A stretch of 5,574 bases of DNA from Alphaproteobacteria bacterium (GCA_030037055.1 JASHRZ010000387.1:1-5574), one strand, 5' to 3'. Positions 1-5,574 are shown, numbered from the stretch's first letter. A program made the numbers and translations. Notes: generated by a model from the letters alone, not told the origin.

Positions 1-587
1 GGTTGCCAAGCCTTGCTCTGACCGCCGATGTCGGCACCACCGCGGCGCAAGCCAACCGGCTGTTCACAAGGGGCACCGGCTTCTGGACCATCGCCGCCAG
101 CCTGACGCAGCCGATCTTCGACGGCGGCACCTTGCTGCACAAGGAGCGTGCGGCGCGCGCCGCCTTCGAGCAGTCGGTCGCGCAATACCGCGGCACCATC
201 ATCACCGCCATGCAGAACGTCGCCGATACGCTGCACGCGCTGCGATACGACGCCGACGCGCTGAAGGCGGCGGCGCATGCCGAAAGCACCGCGGCGCGCA
301 GCCTCGAGCTGGTGCGCGCGCAATTGCGCCTGGGTGCGGTCAACTACCTGGCGCTCCTCAATGCCCAGATGACCTATCAGCAGGCGGTGATCGGGCTGGT
401 CCAGGCCCAGGCCGGCCGGCTTGCCGATACCGCGGCGCTGTTCCAGGCGCTGGGCGGCGGCTGGTGGAAACCGCCGCCGGCGGCCGAGGGCGAAGGCGCC
501 GGCATTTCCGGTATGCGCGAGGCCAAGCCGGCCGGCGCCGATCGCGGCTGGCTCATGGACGCGATCTTCGGGCCTTTCGGCTTTTAG
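1..587 (+). CDS. RND efflux outer-membrane lipoprotein, NodT/TolC family (C-terminal part, 5' truncated by window edge)
   Basis: This is the outer-membrane channel of a tripartite (RND-type) efflux pump; the family forms trimeric barrels with a long periplasmic alpha-helical tunnel. The frame is open to the left edge: bases 1-2 end a codon and the first full codon is at 3, so the true start and any lipoprotein signal lie outside. The visible 194 residues show the hallmarks of the second OEP repeat. These are the FWTIAASLTQPIFDGG segment near residues 27-42, long alanine/glutamine-rich helices (residues about 45-120), and the family motif LELVRAQLRLGAVNYLALLNAQ near residues 100-121 followed by QQAVIGLVQAQAGRLADTAALFQALGGGWW. 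After GGGWW there is a tail of about 40 residues rich in Pro, Gly and Ala that ends in GPFGF and is not part of the conserved fold. The gene ends 21 bases before the response regulator and is probably cotranscribed with it. The family is clear; the exported substrate cannot be read from the sequence. Confidence 0.93.
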   Translation, partial: LPSLALTADVGTTAAQANRLFTRGTGFWTIAASLTQPIFDGGTLLHKERAARAAFEQSVAQYRGTIITAMQNVADTLHALRYDADALKAAAHAESTAARSLELVRAQLRLGAVNYLALLNAQMTYQQAVIGLVQAQAGRLADTAALFQALGGGWWKPPPAAEGEGAGISGMREAKPAGADRGWLMDAIFGPFGF

Positions 588-608
588 CCGAAGCGCGGGC
601 GCGAGCCT

Positions 609-1283
609 ATGCGATTGCTGATCGTCGAGGACAATGAGGAAATGGCCCGCCTGCTGAAAACCGGGCTCACCGCCAAGGGCTTCGACGTCGATGTCACCGG
701 GACCGCCCGCGCGGCCTCGGCCGCGCTCGCGAGGACGCGGTTTGCCGCGGTCATCCTGGATCTCGGCCTGCCGGACGCCGACGGGCTCTCGATCGTCCGG
801 GAGCTGCGCCAGCGCAACGATCCGATGCCGGTGCTCATCCTCACCGCGCGCGGCAGCGCGCAGCAGCGCGTCGACGGGCTGAACAGCGGCGCCGACGACT
901 ATCTGGTCAAGCCCTTCGCCTTCGAGGAGCTGGTGGCCCGGATCCAGGCTTTGCTGCGGCGCCCGGGCAACTTCCTCGGACATTCGCTCCGATTCGGCAA
1001 CGTGTCGCTCGATACCGAGGCGCGTCAGGTGTTTGTCGGCGCACGGCCCTGGTACTTCTCCTCGCGCGAGATCGACGTGCTGGAGGTGTTGATGCGGCGC
1101 GCCGGCGCGGTGGTGGCGCAGCGCCATGTCGAGGACCACCTCTTCGGCCTTTCGAGCGATATCGAGTCAAACGCCGTCGAGGTCTACGTGCATCGCCTGC
1201 GCAAGCATCTCGCCGAGGCGAAGGCGACGGTGCAAGTCCACACCATCCGCGGTGTCGGCTACGTCGTCACGGAGAAGTCCTGA
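609..1283 (+). CDS. Two-component response regulator, OmpR/PhoB family (QseB/PmrA-like)
   Basis: A complete 224-residue cytoplasmic DNA-binding regulator of normal family length. The receiver domain covers residues 1-117: acidic pair E7/D8, phospho-acceptor D51 in VILDLGLPDADG, switch residues T79 (LTAR) and Y98, and invariant K101 in the LVKPF motif. A short linker leads to the winged-helix domain, about residues 125-222. It carries the transactivation-loop region FSSREIDVLEVL, the recognition helix SNAVEVYVHRLRKHL (187-201) and the closing wing TIRGVGY (212-218). The ATG at 609 is the only sensible start because the receiver fold begins with MRLLIVED directly at it; there is no strong Shine-Dalgarno, which fits translational coupling to the efflux gene ending at 587. 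No histidine kinase follows: the next gene starts 100 bases on and is a hydroxylase subunit. The cognate kinase may lie upstream of the window or elsewhere. It likely controls the neighbouring efflux and/or hydroxylase genes, by adjacency only. Confidence 0.95.
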   Translation: MRLLIVEDNEEMARLLKTGLTAKGFDVDVTGTARAASAALARTRFAAVILDLGLPDADGLSIVRELRQRNDPMPVLILTARGSAQQRVDGLNSGADDYLVKPFAFEELVARIQALLRRPGNFLGHSLRFGNVSLDTEARQVFVGARPWYFSSREIDVLEVLMRRAGAVVAQRHVEDHLFGLSSDIESNAVEVYVHRLRKHLAEAKATVQVHTIRGVGYVVTEKS

Positions 1284-1307
1284 GCCCGACGATTGCAAAT
1301 CTGTGGC

Positions 1308-1337
1308 TTGCCCGCCCGACCAGCGATCCGATATAGA
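1308..1337 (+). promoter_or_regulatory. Candidate sigma-70-type promoter for the iorA-iorB pair
   Basis: In the 100-base gap between the response regulator and iorA, a TTGCCC box at 1308-1313 is followed after 18 bases by TATAGA at 1332-1337. This is a fair match to -35/-10 elements and lies about 45 bases before the iorA start. The gap is also more AT-rich from 1330 to 1357 than the surrounding genes. A short palindrome, ATTGCAAAT (1292-1300), lies just upstream and could be part of an operator. All of this is pattern matching by eye; readthrough from the upstream genes is equally possible. Confidence 0.35.
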
Positions 1338-1370
1338 CTGCGCTAACTCATAAATTGTGCGCGCGATTCC

Positions 1371-1377
1371 GGGAGGA
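1371..1377 (+). promoter_or_regulatory. Ribosome binding site deciding the iorA start
   Basis: GGGAGGA at 1371-1377 lies six bases before the ATG at 1384. It supports that ATG over the in-frame GTG at 1357, which has no such site and would add nine residues outside the conserved ferredoxin-like fold. Confidence 0.8.
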
Positions 1378-1383
1378 AGCATC

Positions 1384-1833
1384 ATGGTGCGTCTCAACAT
1401 CAACGGCCGCGAGCAAGAGGTCGATGTCGATTCCGAGACGCCGCTGCTCTGGGTGCTGCGCGATACACTCGGCCTCACCGGCACCAAATACGGCTGCGGC
1501 ATCGCCCAATGCGGCGCCTGCACCGTCCACCTCGAGGGCAATGCGGTGCGTTCCTGCATGCTCGCCGCCGGCGCCGTCGAAGGGAAGAAGATCGTCACCA
1601 TCGAAGGCCTATCGCCCGATGGCAGCCACCCGGTGCAACGAGCCTGGCTCGAGGCCGAAGTGCCGCAATGCGGCTATTGCCAGATCGGGATGATGATGGC
1701 CGCCGCCGCGCTGCTGCGCGGCAGGCCGAAGCCGAGCGATGCCGAGATCGACGAGGCGATCACCAACATCTGCCGCTGCGGCACCTATATCCGCATCCGC
1801 GAGGCGATCCACCTCGCGGCGAGCAAGGCGTGA
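1384..1833 (+). CDS. iorA: Molybdenum hydroxylase small subunit, [2Fe-2S]-binding (isoquinoline 1-oxidoreductase alpha-like)
   Basis: A 149-residue electron-transfer subunit of a xanthine-oxidase-family hydroxylase. It passes electrons from the molybdenum site through two [2Fe-2S] clusters. The N-terminal plant-ferredoxin-type domain (residues about 1-75) has ligands C38, C43, C46 and C58, in GCGIAQCGACTVHL and RSC. The C-terminal helical domain (about 80-149) has the second ligand set: C96 and C99 in QCGYCQIGM, and C130 and C132 in NICRCGTY. All eight cysteines are present and the length is usual for the family. There is no signal peptide, so export would depend on the Tat signal of the partner encoded just downstream. 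The stop codon overlaps the downstream ribosome binding site, so the two are translationally linked. The symbol follows the best-known two-subunit member; the true substrate could be an N-heterocycle or an aldehyde, and homologues are often annotated only as (2Fe-2S)-binding protein. Confidence 0.95.
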   Translation: MVRLNINGREQEVDVDSETPLLWVLRDTLGLTGTKYGCGIAQCGACTVHLEGNAVRSCMLAAGAVEGKKIVTIEGLSPDGSHPVQRAWLEAEVPQCGYCQIGMMMAAAALLRGRPKPSDAEIDEAITNICRCGTYIRIREAIHLAASKA

Positions 1834-1838
1834 GGAGG
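1833..1838 (+). promoter_or_regulatory. Ribosome binding site of iorB, overlapping the iorA stop
   Basis: AGGAGG at 1833-1838 shares its first base with the TGA stop of iorA (1831-1833) and lies five bases before the ATG at 1844. This near-perfect site fixes the iorB start and implies coupled translation of the two subunits. Confidence 0.8.
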
Positions 1839-1843
1839 CGATC

Positions 1844-4006
1844 ATGACCCACATCTCCTCCCCCGCTTTCAGCCGCCGTTTCTTTTTGGTGAGCTCGGCC
1901 GCCGCCGGCGGCGGGCTCATGCTCGGCCTGGCACTGCCCGGACTTGCCGGCGCGGCCGAAGGCGAAGGCGGCGCCGCCGGCGCCAAGGTCAACAACTGGA
2001 TCATTATCCAGCCCGACAACACCATCATCATCCGAATCGCCCGCTCCGAAATGGGCCAGGGCAGCTTCACCGCGCTGCCCATGCTGGTCTGCGAGGAGCT
2101 CGAATGCGACTGGAGCAAGGTCAAAGGCGAATACGCCTCGGCCACCGAGAACCTGGACAATTCCTTCGGCTCGATGGCGACCGGCGGCAGCCGCGCCATC
2201 CGCGAGTCCCAGGAGATGCTGCGCAAGGCCGGCGCCAGCGCGCGCGAGATGCTGCTCGCAGCAGCGGCGCAGAAATGGGGCGTGCCGCGTTCCGAGCTCA
2301 AGGCGGAGAACAGCGTCATCACCCATATCCCCACCGGCCGCACCATGACCTATGGCGAGATCGCCGAGGCGGCCGCCAAGCTGCCGCCGCCCGCCGAGGT
2401 GACGCTCAAGGATCCCAAGGACTGGAAGCTCGTGGGCAAGGCGCAGCCGCGCTTCGACATTGCCGACAAGGTGATGGGCCGGCCGGTCTACGGCATCGAT
2501 GTGCGCATTCCCGGCATGCTCTACGCCGCGCTGGCGCAATGCCCGGTCTTCGGCGGCACGCTCGCTTCCTATGACGAGGCAAAGATCGCGACCATGCCCG
2601 GCTTCCGCCAGGTCGTGCCGATGGGAGATGCAGTGGCGGTGGTCGCCGACAGCTTCTGGCAGGCGCACCAGGCGCTGGCGACGCTACCGATCGTCTGGAA
2701 CGAGGGTGCCAACGCCAAGCTCGACGACGACGCCATTTGGGCGATGCTGCGCGAGGGGCTTGCCGCGAACGACGCGTTGGTGGCCGAGAAGTCGGGCGAT
2801 GCCAAGGCCGCGCTCGCCGGCGCGGCGAAAGTCGTGGAGGCGGAGTATCGCGCGCCCTTCCTGGCGCATGCGACCATGGAGCCGATGAACTGCACGGCTC
2901 AGGTCGCGGGCGGCAAAGTCGAGGTCTGGGCGCCGTCGCAGAACGCCGAAGCCACGCTCGCCGTGGCGGCGAAGGCGGCGGGCGTCGATCGCAAGCAGGT
3001 CGAGGTGCACATCACCATGCTCGGCGGCGGCTTCGGCCGGCGCGGCGCAGTGCAGGATTTCGTGCGCCAGGCGGTGGTGATCGCCAAGGCGGCGGGCAAG
3101 CCGGTGAAGCTGCTGTGGTCGCGCGAGGAGGACATGCGGCATGATTTCTACCGCCCGGTGAGCATGGCGAAATTCAGCGCCGGGCTCGACGCCGCCGGCA
3201 TGCCGGTCTCCTGGATGGCGCGCGTCACCGGCCAGTCGATCCTCGCCGCGCTGCGGCCCGAGGCGATCAAGAACGGGCTCGACCGGAACTTCCTCGAAGG
3301 TATCGCCGAGATTCCTTACGAGTTCCCGAACTTCTTCGTCGACTACGCCATGCGCAACACGCCAGTGCCGGTGGGTTTCTGGCGCTCGGTCAACAATTCG
3401 CAGAACGCCTTCTACAAGGAGAGCTTCCTCGACGAGGTGGCCCATGCCGGCGGGCGCGACCCTTACGAGCTGCGCCGCGCGCTGCTGAAGAACCATCCCA
3501 AGCAGCTCGCCGTTCTCGACGCTGCTGCGAAGCAGGCCGGCTGGGGCACGCCGCTGCCGCAAGGCGTCTTCCGCGGCATCGCCTATCATGACAGCTACGG
3601 CTCTCTGGTCTGCGGCGTCGCCGAGCTTTCGGTGAGCGACAAGGGCGTGATCAAGCTCCATCGCATCGTCTGCGCGCTGGACAGCGGCTATGTCGTCAAT
3701 CCCGACACGGTGGTGACGCAGGTCGAGGGCGCCATCGTCTACGGCCTGACTGCGGCGCTCTACGACAAGATTACGATCAGGAACGGCCGCGTCGAGCAGT
3801 CGAATTTCGACGACTACCCCATGCTGCGCCTCAAGGCGATGCCCAAGATCGACGTGGTGCAGGTGCCGAGCGGCGGTTTCTGGGGCGGCGTCGGCGAGGT
3901 GGGCCTGCCGCCGGTGGCGCCCGCGATCTGCAACGCGCTCTTCGCGGCCACCGGCAAGCGCATCCGCTCACTGCCGCTGAGCGACCACGGCTTCACCACG
4001 GCGTAG
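1844..4006 (+). CDS. iorB: Molybdenum hydroxylase large subunit, molybdopterin cofactor-binding, Tat-exported (isoquinoline 1-oxidoreductase beta-like)
   Basis: The 720-residue catalytic subunit, which hydroxylates its substrate at a molybdenum-cytosine-dinucleotide-type centre using water, and hands electrons to the IorA-like partner. The N-terminus carries a twin-arginine signal: SRRFFLV with R11/R12, a Gly/Ala/Leu hydrophobic stretch (residues about 15-35) and a possible AGA/A cleavage site after residue 37. This indicates a periplasmic enzyme. Family landmarks follow in order: EMGQGSFTALPMLVCEEL (69-86), the a/b-hammerhead region (about 203-300), HATMEPMNCTA (342-352), the cofactor-contacting GGGFGRRG (394-401), GFWRSVNNSQNAF (511-523), and GVGEVGLPP (682-690), where E685 matches the catalytic glutamate of xanthine dehydrogenase. 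GRR in place of GGR in the cofactor loop is common in this subfamily. Length agrees with IorB-type proteins and no lesion is seen. The substrate is not readable; isoquinoline, other N-heterocycles or aldehydes are possible. No cytochrome c or FAD partner is present downstream. Confidence 0.95.
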   Translation: MTHISSPAFSRRFFLVSSAAAGGGLMLGLALPGLAGAAEGEGGAAGAKVNNWIIIQPDNTIIIRIARSEMGQGSFTALPMLVCEELECDWSKVKGEYASATENLDNSFGSMATGGSRAIRESQEMLRKAGASAREMLLAAAAQKWGVPRSELKAENSVITHIPTGRTMTYGEIAEAAAKLPPPAEVTLKDPKDWKLVGKAQPRFDIADKVMGRPVYGIDVRIPGMLYAALAQCPVFGGTLASYDEAKIATMPGFRQVVPMGDAVAVVADSFWQAHQALATLPIVWNEGANAKLDDDAIWAMLREGLAANDALVAEKSGDAKAALAGAAKVVEAEYRAPFLAHATMEPMNCTAQVAGGKVEVWAPSQNAEATLAVAAKAAGVDRKQVEVHITMLGGGFGRRGAVQDFVRQAVVIAKAAGKPVKLLWSREEDMRHDFYRPVSMAKFSAGLDAAGMPVSWMARVTGQSILAALRPEAIKNGLDRNFLEGIAEIPYEFPNFFVDYAMRNTPVPVGFWRSVNNSQNAFYKESFLDEVAHAGGRDPYELRRALLKNHPKQLAVLDAAAKQAGWGTPLPQGVFRGIAYHDSYGSLVCGVAELSVSDKGVIKLHRIVCALDSGYVVNPDTVVTQVEGAIVYGLTAALYDKITIRNGRVEQSNFDDYPMLRLKAMPKIDVVQVPSGGFWGGVGEVGLPPVAPAICNALFAATGKRIRSLPLSDHGFTTA

Positions 4007-4128
4007 TCAAGGCGAACGCGCGAAATCCCGCCCCTCGGGCGGAGCCCGCCGCGGTGCGCAGGAGACCCCGAACTGCTGGCCCAGCCGCCGCGGCGCTCAG
4101 AGCGTGCCCAGCACGCTGCGCGTCAGAA
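4007..4128. other. Intergenic spacer between iorB and the transposase remnant
   Basis: About 120 bases with no credible gene. Apart from the GC-rich hairpin near its left end nothing stands out. The missing C-terminus and right end of the insertion sequence should have lain here, but no transposase-like translation and no obvious terminal inverted repeat can be seen. Confidence 0.5.
4028..4048 (+). terminator. Weak candidate terminator hairpin after iorB
   Basis: CCGCCC (4028-4033) and GGGCGG (4037-4042) form a six-pair stem with a CTC loop, 21 bases after the iorB stop. A competing stem, CGGGC (4036-4040) with GCCCG (4044-4048), overlaps it. There is no T-run after either, so this is not a classical intrinsic terminator. 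In DNA of this GC content such hairpins also arise by chance. Confidence 0.3.
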
Positions 4129-5106
4129 TCATGTGACGTTGCGGCCGTCGGTCCAAAGCCACGTCAACTGTCGCCGGCGCATGGCACGCTCCTTGGCGAC
4201 GCGATCGCGGCTCTCGGCGAAGACGTAGAGCTCGCCATCCTGCGGCAGAAGCTTGACCGGCACGCCGGGCCGCGCTTCCTGCCACGGCTTGGCCAGGAGC
4301 TCCTGCTCGAGCTTGCTCAAGCGGCCCTTGGGCGGCACCGGCGGATCGGACTGGCGCATCTCGGCCAGCACCTCTTCCGTCGGCACGCCGCGGTCCATCA
4401 GCCAGACGCGGCGCGCCTTGCCGTATGCCGCTCGATACGATCGAGAAAGCCCGTGAGCGGCGTCTTGTCGTGTTGCCGGGCAGCACCTCCTAAGCCAGCG
4501 GCAGACCCTCGGGCGTGATCACCAGCGCGATGATCACCTGCACGCAGTCCCCCGATGATCGCCGGCAGCCGGTCGTGACAGCGATAGAGCGTGTGGATGT
4601 CCGCCGGCCGCCCGTCGCTCTCCAACAAATCCGACAGCGCGCTTCGTTCGAACCATTCGCGGTGCAAATGCCATTCGCTGCCCGGCGCCAGTAAGCGGTA
4701 AGCAACCAGCACAAATAGCACGATCCCACCGCGTGCCCTTGCGGCTTCCCAGAACCGGTCGAGCCGCAACTCTTGCCACAGCATCAAAGCCAGCCAGCAC
4801 GAGCCAAATACCCGCGGCCGGCACAGCCGCACCCGCGACAGCTTCAGGCGGACAATCGAGGTGTCCAGCAGCAGACCTTCGCAGCGATCCTCAGGGAATA
4901 GCCACAGCGTTCGCGGCTTGGACCCGCCTTCTTCAAAGACCGCGATCGATTTACGCCACGCCAGCGCCTGCCTGTCGTTTGATCTCCCCCAAATACAGCA
5001 CATGGCGCTGCACCACCTGTCCAGCAGCCACGCGCTTGTTCTCGACAACGCCGAAATAGCGGTCCTCCTTGCCGTCCTTCTTGCCAATCGTCGCCCGCAA
5101 AAACAT
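4129..5106 (-). pseudogene. Decayed DDE transposase, IS1634-like (multiple frameshifts, nonsense codon, internal and 3' deletions)
   Basis: Family resemblance is continuous on the - strand only when the reading frame is changed repeatedly. The ATG at 5106-5104 opens MFLRATIGKKDGKEDRYFGV and runs to LYLGEI. An extra base in the T-run at 4978-4980 then shifts the frame to NDRQALAWRKS, followed by FPEDRCEGLLLD and LWQELRLDRFW. Around 4720-4755 two small indels move it out (RKGTRWD) and back (VLFVLVAYRLLAPGSEW, FERSALSDLLESD, LYRCHDRL). Near 4550-4558 an internal deletion joins this to DCVQVIIALVITPEGLPLA. A TAG at 4492-4490 stands where a tyrosine codon is expected before EVLPGNT. More small deletions near 4468 and 4430 lead into KTPLTGFLDRIER and then YGKARRVWLMDRGVPTEE, KLLPQDGELYVF and AMRRRQLTWLW, where similarity stops at about 4153. 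Intact relatives, from memory, are roughly 450-500 residues, so about a third is gone. It cannot make active transposase. Family naming is from recalled motifs, not a search. Confidence 0.85.
4129..5106 (-). mobile_element. Remnant of an IS1634-group insertion sequence, ends not identified
   Basis: The decayed transposase marks an old insertion between iorB and the gene at the right edge. The end nearer iorB appears lost, since the transposase C-terminus is missing. The other end should lie within about 50-150 bases beyond 5106, where the DNA is more AT-rich than its surroundings. No terminal inverted repeats or target-site duplication could be paired by eye, so only the transposase span is given. 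Confidence 0.65.
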
Positions 5107-5332
5107 GACGGCCCTCAATGATCAGAGCCGCTCCACCTTTGAAAATAGCCAAGGTCTTCGCTCCAGCCGATTTCCACCCCGAGCCCCCTTCTACATCAGT
5201 CGCTTGCGACGCGAAAATCCCCAAAATACCGCCCAAAGCGGCCACGTTAGGACGGCGTCGTCGCATCTTGCCCCTGAGCCTTGGCGGCGGAGAGAGCGCT
5301 TGGCGGCTGCGTACAGCCAATCCGGATTTGCG
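5107..5332. other. Stretch without a recognisable gene; probable IS leader and 3' flank of the next gene
   Basis: The first tens of bases above 5106 probably belong to the leader and left end of the insertion sequence. The rest is the region downstream of the - strand gene that stops at 5333. An open - strand frame crosses it (5320 down to 4844), but it continues in the wrong frame through recognisable transposase sequence and has no family features, so it is not called. GGCTG (5305-5309) and CAGCC (5314-5318) make a five-pair hairpin 15 bases past the stop at 5333, without a T-run. Confidence 0.45.
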
Positions 5333-5574
5333 CTAGCGTTCCGTCAGGCGGTTTAACAGTCCCACCCGCCATGCGGCGATCAGCGCGGCGAGCGCGATTG
5401 CCAGCGCAGCGTAAATCGCCCATGGCCGCCGCTTCTCGGCATAGGGATCGGCGAGGAGGGACCGCTCGGCGCGCTCTGGCAGGCGCGCCAGAGCGGTGAG
5501 CGCCGTGCCGAAGGGAATGTTGATGCGCAGCCGCGTGTTGACCGCCCAACCGCAGGCATCGAGGATCGGTCCCA
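5333..5574 (-). CDS. C-terminal 79 residues of an unrecognised membrane-anchored protein (5' part outside window)
   Basis: Reading leftward from the right edge, an open frame of 80 codons ends at a TAG (5335-5333). It has no internal start, so it is the tail of a gene beginning beyond the window. The fragment begins GPILDACGWAVNTRLRINIP, followed by a Leu/Ala/Arg-rich amphipathic stretch, then DPYAEKRRPW (42-51). One strong hydrophobic segment follows (residues about 51-68, IYAALAIALAALIAAW), then a short tail ending in NRLTER. The ordered pattern of a polar DPYAEKRRPW turn, one membrane helix and a basic tail looks like real protein rather than a GC-rich shadow frame. By the positive-inside rule the arginine-rich residues on both sides make the orientation ambiguous. 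I do not recognise the family. It points the same way as the transposase remnant and is transcribed toward iorB, converging on it. Confidence 0.72.
   Translation of the reverse strand, partial: GPILDACGWAVNTRLRINIPFGTALTALARLPERAERSLLADPYAEKRRPWAIYAALAIALAALIAAWRVGLLNRLTER

Noticed and set aside
1303..1320. Possible sigma-54 promoter (GG ... GC spacing) before iorA
   Set aside because: The GG at 1305-1306 is not followed at the required distance by a TTGC-like element.
1357..1383. Upstream GTG start for iorA at 1357
   Set aside because: The Shine-Dalgarno at 1371-1377 is placed for the ATG at 1384, and the extra nine residues are not part of the ferredoxin fold.
1739..1843. Upstream start for iorB at 1739
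   Set aside because: The 35 extra residues overlap iorA out of frame and would precede the Tat signal. The ATG at 1844 has a near-perfect ribosome binding site.
1760..2668. Long - strand open frame of 302 codons opposite iorB, and a similar one of 325 codons at 2684-3661
   Set aside because: Both lie wholly antisense to the intact iorB gene, are rich in His, Arg, Gly and Ala as expected for shadow frames in GC-rich DNA, and show no family motif.
4054..4518. + strand open frame of 154 codons after iorB
   Set aside because: It is the reverse complement of the transposase remnant over most of its length and has no protein-like features of its own.
5281..5307. Direct repeat TTGGCGGC at 5281-5288 and 5300-5307, considered as the start of a repeat array
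   Set aside because: Only two short copies exist and the spacing does not continue. There is no CRISPR-like or tandem structure anywhere in the window.
4844..5320. - strand open frame of 158 codons spanning the start of the transposase remnant
   Set aside because: From 5106 downward it is the wrong frame relative to recognisable transposase sequence, and its upper part has no family features.
1..5574. tRNA, rRNA, riboswitch or CRISPR features
   Set aside because: No cloverleaf, conserved rRNA segment, known aptamer core or repeat-spacer pattern was seen on either strand.

Overview
The window is high-GC DNA. Its gene content (NodT-type efflux protein, OmpR-type response regulator, IorAB-type molybdenum hydroxylase, IS1634-like transposase remnant) suggests a proteobacterium, most likely an alphaproteobacterium of Rhizobiales or Rhodospirillales type. 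This assignment is inferred from gene families and base composition only.

Left part (1-1283, + strand): the C-terminal third or so of a NodT/TolC-family outer-membrane efflux lipoprotein runs in from the left edge. It is followed 21 bases later by a complete OmpR/PhoB-family response regulator. The two are probably one transcription unit. No histidine kinase is visible on either side.

Middle part (1284-4006, + strand): a 100-base gap holds a plausible promoter and a strong Shine-Dalgarno sequence. It is followed by two tightly coupled genes for a periplasmic molybdenum hydroxylase of the isoquinoline 1-oxidoreductase type. IorA-like is the small two-[2Fe-2S] subunit. IorB-like is the large molybdopterin subunit with a twin-arginine signal. 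All cofactor-binding motifs look intact. The small subunit has no signal of its own, so the two are expected to fold in the cytoplasm and be exported together. No FAD subunit, cytochrome c subunit or XdhC-type maturation factor is in view.

Right part (4007-5574): no intact gene. Positions 4129-5106 (- strand) hold a badly decayed transposase related to the IS1634 group. It can be followed through several reading frames and shows an internal deletion, a nonsense codon, several frameshifts and a missing C-terminus. Between it and the right edge are about 225 bases without a recognisable gene. The last 242 bases encode, on the - strand, the C-terminal 79 residues of an unrecognised protein with one clear membrane segment near its end.

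How it may fit together: efflux outer-membrane channel, response regulator and periplasmic hydroxylase lie side by side on one strand. This would suit a module that exports or oxidises a toxic aromatic or aldehyde compound under two-component control, but adjacency is the only evidence. I found no convincing novel system; the points most worth checking are the response regulator without a visible kinase beside iorAB, the missing electron acceptor, and the unlisted protein at the right edge.
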